Source: Calocera cornea HHB12733
Taxonomy: Eukaryota; Basidiomycota; Dacrymycetes; Dacrymycetales; Dacrymycetaceae
DNA: 64,000 bases
Reading direction: 5' to 3'
Assembly (NCBI GenBank): GCA_001632435.1
Contig: KV423997.1
Coordinates: 62,001 to 126,000 of the forward strand
The notes beneath the pieces were generated by a model, which saw only the letters and a list, made by a program, of their open reading frames with translations, did not search any database and was not told the DNA's origin. Positions 60,024 through 64,000 of the stretch are shown here, piece by piece. Position 1 is the stretch's first letter. Each line of letters begins with the position of its first letter. The position numbers and the translations under genes are program-made.

Positions 60024-62140
60024 TTAATTCCGGACGACATAGCTCTGCCCGTGGAAGAAATCGCACTGGGGACTGTCATCGTAGTCGTGCACCACCCCGA
60101 TCTGCGTGTAGTTGACGACCATGGTCTGAGCGCTACCGTTGTTGTAGGTCGGCCAGAAGGGCTTCTGCAGGCCAGAGTAGCTGACAGCATTCGGGTCAAG
60201 GTGTGTGGTGAAAGAAATGAACCTGCGAGGAAAGACATTTTTAGCTGGGGTCGAAGTCGGCGCCTGCGGGGACGAACCAATCTTTCATGTAAGCGCCAAT
60301 TGTGTTGTTCGCTCCTTGTGTACCTGGCAAATCAACTCAGATTACGGAATAATCACAACACCCTTGCGACTGACCATTGTTGTTCTCGGCATACAGGTAG
60401 GGACTGGTAGCGCCGTGCAGCTCAGATCCGGCATAGAAGAGGAGCTTCCAGGAAGGAAGACCAAGGTCCGCAACGGCAGCCGCCATGTAAGCTGATGGGC
60501 ATTCGATACTAAGCGAAGCGTCAATAAAGTACTTGACCAGCGAGCTTGATGGCTTACATAAAGTCGCCATACCACTGAGCCCTATGGAAGAAGGTCGAGT
60601 TATAGGCATCCACGGGATACAGTTCATAGAGACGATTGATGAATGACTGCTTCGCGTAAGGGAAGAGATGGTGCAGGTCAGTGATCTCCTGATCGGTGCC
60701 GTTCATGCTCCTATTTGAGAAGAGCACACCCTCATATCCATCGCGATTGACCAGGAGGGCGACCTTGGTGAAGTGTCCGTTCTTGAATTCGTTCGAAGGT
60801 AGGTCACGAATGATGTCGCCGTCCACCGAAGGTCCAAAGAAATAGTCGCCTAGGCACCATCAGCATAGGCTGGTAGGATATCATTGATGAGAACTTACCA
60901 TAACCGTACTGACCGGCCGCGTACGCATCGACGTAGACCTTCTGGGTGGCATTAGCCAATGCGACTGTGTCGAGACCACGAAGACAAGTCAGGCTGCTGC
61001 ATCCAGTCTCCTGGAGCAGCAAGCGGTACTGTGTTTCGAGCGTGCTGTCGTTCTTGAAGGGCTGCCACCATGGATACTCTACCGTGGAATGAGATTCAAG
61101 CGTAAGGCATATAGCAGTTGACTTACGGGAGATGACACCGCGGAAAGGTGGGCTGGCCTCGCCGCCTGCAAGCAAAAGAATGTCAACTCCGATACTGAGC
61201 AGCGAGAAAGAAACCGCGAACCATAGAGGATCATCTGAGACATGACACTCCCACCACCGGCGCTGCCCCCAATGATCGTGATCTTGCTGGGATCACCACC
61301 AAACGCCTTGGCATTGCGCTGGGTCCAGAGAATAGCAGCGCGTTGATCGAGCAGACCTGAAGGCCAATGATGAGTCAAGGGAGATAGGAACAATCTTCGT
61401 AGACAAACCTGCATTGGCGACGCCATTCTGCCTTACCTCGAGGCTGGACAGGAAGCCGTAAACACCGAGGCGGTATTGTACGGTCACATAAACGAATGAG
61501 CCATTAGACTGCTGGAGGAGACCGTCGGCAGGCGAGGTATCTGCATTGCCTTGGGTGTAGCCTGGTTCCGTATGAGTTCATCCGAAACAGGATTTCCGAG
61601 AAGGGTCCGTCACATACCTCCGCCGTGGATTTGTAGCAGGATCGGCAAGCTGCTCGACTGAGGATGCGCGGGCACCTGAATGTCCAGAAGCAGGCAGTCC
61701 TCGGCCCCAGTAGGTGGATAGACGATCGAGCTGGCATTCGCGGCTTGCCAGAAAGGTTGTCCCTGGATACAAGTAGGTCTGCAAGAAACTTAGGCGGTTT
61801 GTAGGGATGAGAAGGAAGTTAAATGAGCATACCCAAAAGCCGTGGCGTTCATCACACCCATGCTCGAGTAGTTGTTATTCTTCTCGATGTCCACCGGCGG
61901 CATCCAACGCAGTGCACCCACGGGGGCCTGAGCAAAGTGAATTCCATTCCAGTTGTTGACGCTAGGCTTGCGTTCAGTACTACAGGGGGCCCAGAATCTA
62001 AGAGAGATGTTGTACTCAGAGGATGCGTTATAGAAGCCTTGGTACTTGGCGTATCCGAGGTCCAGAATAGGACCACTTTGACCGAACGCAATTCCCGAGA
62101 GAATCACAAGAGACGTAACAGCAGTGTGAAGGAACCCCAT
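60024..62140 (-). CDS. Carboxylesterase type B family lipase/esterase, copy C
   Basis: Secreted ester hydrolase, closest to copy B. The start at 62140 gives a signal peptide (MGFLHTAVTSLVILSGIAFG) then LDLGYAKYQGFYNASS. Motifs: APVGALRWMPP, CLLLDIQVPAHPQ, LQIHGGG, YVTVQYRLGVYGFLSS, GGSAGGGSVMSQMIL (nucleophile Ser), NRDGYEG (Glu) and AGSELHGATSPYLYAENNNG (His), ending CDFFHGQSYVVRN. About ten introns in positions shared with copy B; the first is only 36 nt (61980-62015). TTTAAAAAG near 62195 is a possible TATA element. All catalytic elements are present, so this copy is probably active; its substrate is unknown. Confidence 0.87.
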
Positions 62141-63620
62141 AGTTGCCAGATCAGAGCGGCCGTCGGTGAGGGTTACGGCTGAACGAGCTGGACTTTTTAA
62201 ACCCCATCGATCCGAACCTTGCTCGGCATACCAAGACCGACGATGCAAACATCGCAGCGAACGTCAAAGTGGATGCCAGAGGAGTTCGTCCGTCCCGAAG
62301 TCGGAAAGTTGCTCTCCAGAGCAGGAACAGAATCCGGACGGCCAACAAGAAGCATGGTCTTCACTCTCCCTATGTCACGAGTGATGCAGCAATGCGAGTT
62401 GACGGAGCAAACCGGAAGTCAGATGGGCAAATCAGAACACAGAGCAGCCAGGTTTGGAGGGCAAGAAGCGCTTTGGCAAAGGTTGTCCACAAGGCATGTT
62501 GGTGCAGCTGCACTAGGAAGGATTGCCGTCCGGACCACGGGGCCGACGGGGACTTCGGAAGCAAGCCGGGACCAAACCGGTGGCTGTGCCGCTGAGACCG
62601 TCAACGAACTTCGAGACCTGATGATGTTGTGTCCATGATTCATGTCAACCATGTCAAGTGACGTCTGCGGGGCACCGTGGAATGTCGAAGTTTCGGGCCG
62701 ACTCGGAAATCGTGTGGCATTCCTTTGCTTCCCAAGATGGTGAGTGGTCAGATTTGACAGCGGACACCGTTGCTGACCTGCACGAGATCTTGCCAGTTCC
62801 AGCAGCGGGGCCCAGCCTCCACTCGTGCCGCCCGGCATTCATGAACTCTAACCTCTTCCCCTTTGACGAAGACGCTTCCTGCCCTAAGTGCCGTTCATTC
62901 CTTCCCTTTGAGGTACGAAAGCATTCAAACCGGCATCCGAGCTGTCCCGAATCCCTACGGTTCTGGGGTCACGTTTGTTGCTGATTGTGAGATCAGAAAC
63001 GGCCCGGACAACCCTTCAGCTCCTGCGTGATCATTATGGTGGAGCTCGCTCCCTGTTCATCCCGAAAACTCGAGCCATCTCTTACGTACCCACGGACCGA
63101 GAGAGACATTGGCGTGGGACTGGGAAAACAACTGGCGTGCCACTTCCAGCAACATTCTCAAACCGCCTAACTAGGACCTTGTGACACCTTACGAGAAGTC
63201 ATCGGAGAAGATTTCCTTGCTGCCGCTCAGGTTCCGGTTCTTCCATTCCTCGCACTCGCCCCCATGTCGAGTTATTCCCCCGAATGCCCGTTTGTATTAC
63301 AAGCTATCCTTTGAGAGAAACCTATCAGGGACTCCGACGCGCCTGCACCGGTTAGGGCACAGGGGGAGGCAATGTCGTGGTTGATTGAGAGTTGTCCGAA
63401 AGCTGTTTGACTACCTGGAAGGCATAGTTGGTAGGACCCATCTGGCAGTGAACATCAGACCTGCCACCCGAAACGGATGTTATGCGGTCGACTTGCGACT
63501 CCGCATGCTTCTGAAGCCCCTGAAAGGCCCTGAAAAGCACATGAACGTGCTTCCTATCCCATCCACCCGGAGCAACCCCTACTCCAGACCATCATTGCAT
63601 CTTACACCTGCGCACCTTCC
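62141..63620. other. Intergenic region between esterase C and the lectin gene
   Basis: About 1.5 kb without a supported gene. A 139-codon frame at 62219-62638 (+) overlaps an equally long antisense frame and has no recognisable motif. The left end is the promoter of esterase C, the right end that of the lectin gene. Confidence 0.45.
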
Positions 63621-64000
63621 ATGTCCAGCGAGGTACGGGGAACCGGCCAGTGGCCCTTCTTCTCAAAGGCGATCCATATCCCCAACGGGACGTACACGAT
63701 CGTGAACGTCCAGTCGGGAACGGCGCTCAGTGTTAAGGATACGAAGTGGGTCGTGGGGGATCAGCGCGAGCGCCCGTTGTTACATCAGCCGGCCGAGCAG
63801 GTGTGTCTTTCCCACACGTATAGGTTTCCTCCCCATCAGGGCCAGCAGCGTTGACTGTGGGGCAGTGGAAGCTCGAGTACGACTGGACCCAGAAGGGGTA
63901 CACCTTCCTCAATGCCAGTACTGGGAGATATATGACCTCGGATCAACTGTATTACCCTCTCGTGCAAGGACAGACGGAGGTGTTCCAGAGCTCGGACAAG
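63621..64000 (+). CDS. Ricin B-type (beta-trefoil) lectin-like protein, 3' end outside the window
   Basis: The start at 63621 (MSSEVRGTGQWPFFSKAIHI) leads to PNGTYTIVNVQSGTALSV, the first repeat of a beta-trefoil lectin fold common in mushroom carbohydrate-binding proteins. After an intron near 63801-63842, whose borders I cannot fix because the obvious donor gives the wrong phase, the frame resumes as LTVGQWKLEYDWTQKGYTFL and STGRYMTSDQLYYPL. The gene runs off the window. There is no signal peptide, which suggests a cytosolic lectin. No enzymatic chain is seen in the visible part. Confidence 0.65.

Noticed and set aside
62219..62842. 139-codon frames on both strands between esterase C and the lectin
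   Set aside because: Mutually antisense with similar length and no motifs, so probably chance.
1..64000. CRISPR arrays, IS elements, attachment sites, biosynthetic gene cluster or viral genes
   Set aside because: No regularly spaced repeats, transposase, integrase, polyketide/peptide synthetase or capsid-like sequences are visible.

Overview
This window is nuclear DNA from a filamentous basidiomycete, most likely a mushroom-forming agaricomycete. The evidence is dense gene packing on both strands, many introns of about 45-60 nt with GT...AG ends and CTRAC-type branch sites, GC-rich third codon positions, and a gene set that fits this group: fungal type B carboxylesterases of the 'carotenoid ester lipase' kind, a ricin-B-type lectin, a UDP-xylose synthase, an ERG27 and a STRIPAK far11. 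There is no CRISPR array, operon, IS element, rRNA or convincing tRNA. All gene coordinates run from start codon to stop codon and include introns.

Layout. 0.2-3.4 kb: a divergent RPA large-subunit gene (+). 3.6-5.6 kb: carboxylesterase A (-). 6.6-7.2 kb: a YetF/DUF421-type small membrane protein (+), with a perfect 20-bp palindrome upstream. 7.5-11.0 kb: UBA1 (-), sharing a 280-bp promoter with the STRIPAK scaffold gene far11 (+, 11.3-15.1 kb). 15.4-18.4 kb: a decayed esterase remnant followed by intact carboxylesterase B (+). 18.5-19.3 kb: a GNAT acetyltransferase (-). 19.5-23.2 kb: two ribosome-biogenesis genes, ENP1 (+) and NOP58 (-). 23.8-30.0 kb: two flavocytochrome b2-type L-lactate dehydrogenase paralogs around a secreted ferritin-like (Rds1-type) gene. 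30.5-33.1 kb: NOP9 (-). 33.4-36.0 kb: ERG27 (+) and CTU1/NCS6 (-). 36.2-40.3 kb: a small coiled-coil protein and a helical-domain-only NUP120/NUP160 (+). 40.5-43.1 kb: a Zn2Cys6 transcription factor (-). 43.1-47.1 kb: about 4 kb with no recognisable gene. 47.1-49.1 kb: STI1 (+), with a perfect heat-shock element upstream. 49.3-50.8 kb: ARA2-type aldo-keto reductase (-). 52.1-53.6 kb: UXS1 (-). 54.1-59.7 kb: a very large helical/GAS2-domain cytoskeletal protein (-). 60.0-62.1 kb: carboxylesterase C (-). 63.6 kb to the edge: a ricin-B-type lectin, truncated by the window.

Functional themes. Most of the window is housekeeping: pre-rRNA processing (ENP1, NOP58, NOP9), protein quality control (UBA1, STI1), tRNA thiolation (CTU1), sterol synthesis (ERG27), nuclear pore and cytoskeleton. 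The accessory part is a dispersed secreted-esterase family (three intact copies and one remnant), the lactate dehydrogenase/ferritin-like cluster, the DUF421 gene and the lectin. No single new multi-gene system is evident. The points most worth following up are the 20-bp palindrome before the DUF421 gene, a shared GYTAGGGTC motif upstream of all three nucleolar genes, the missing beta-propeller of the NUP160 homologue, the +TIP-like GAS2 protein, and alternating purine-pyrimidine palindromes that recur inside introns.
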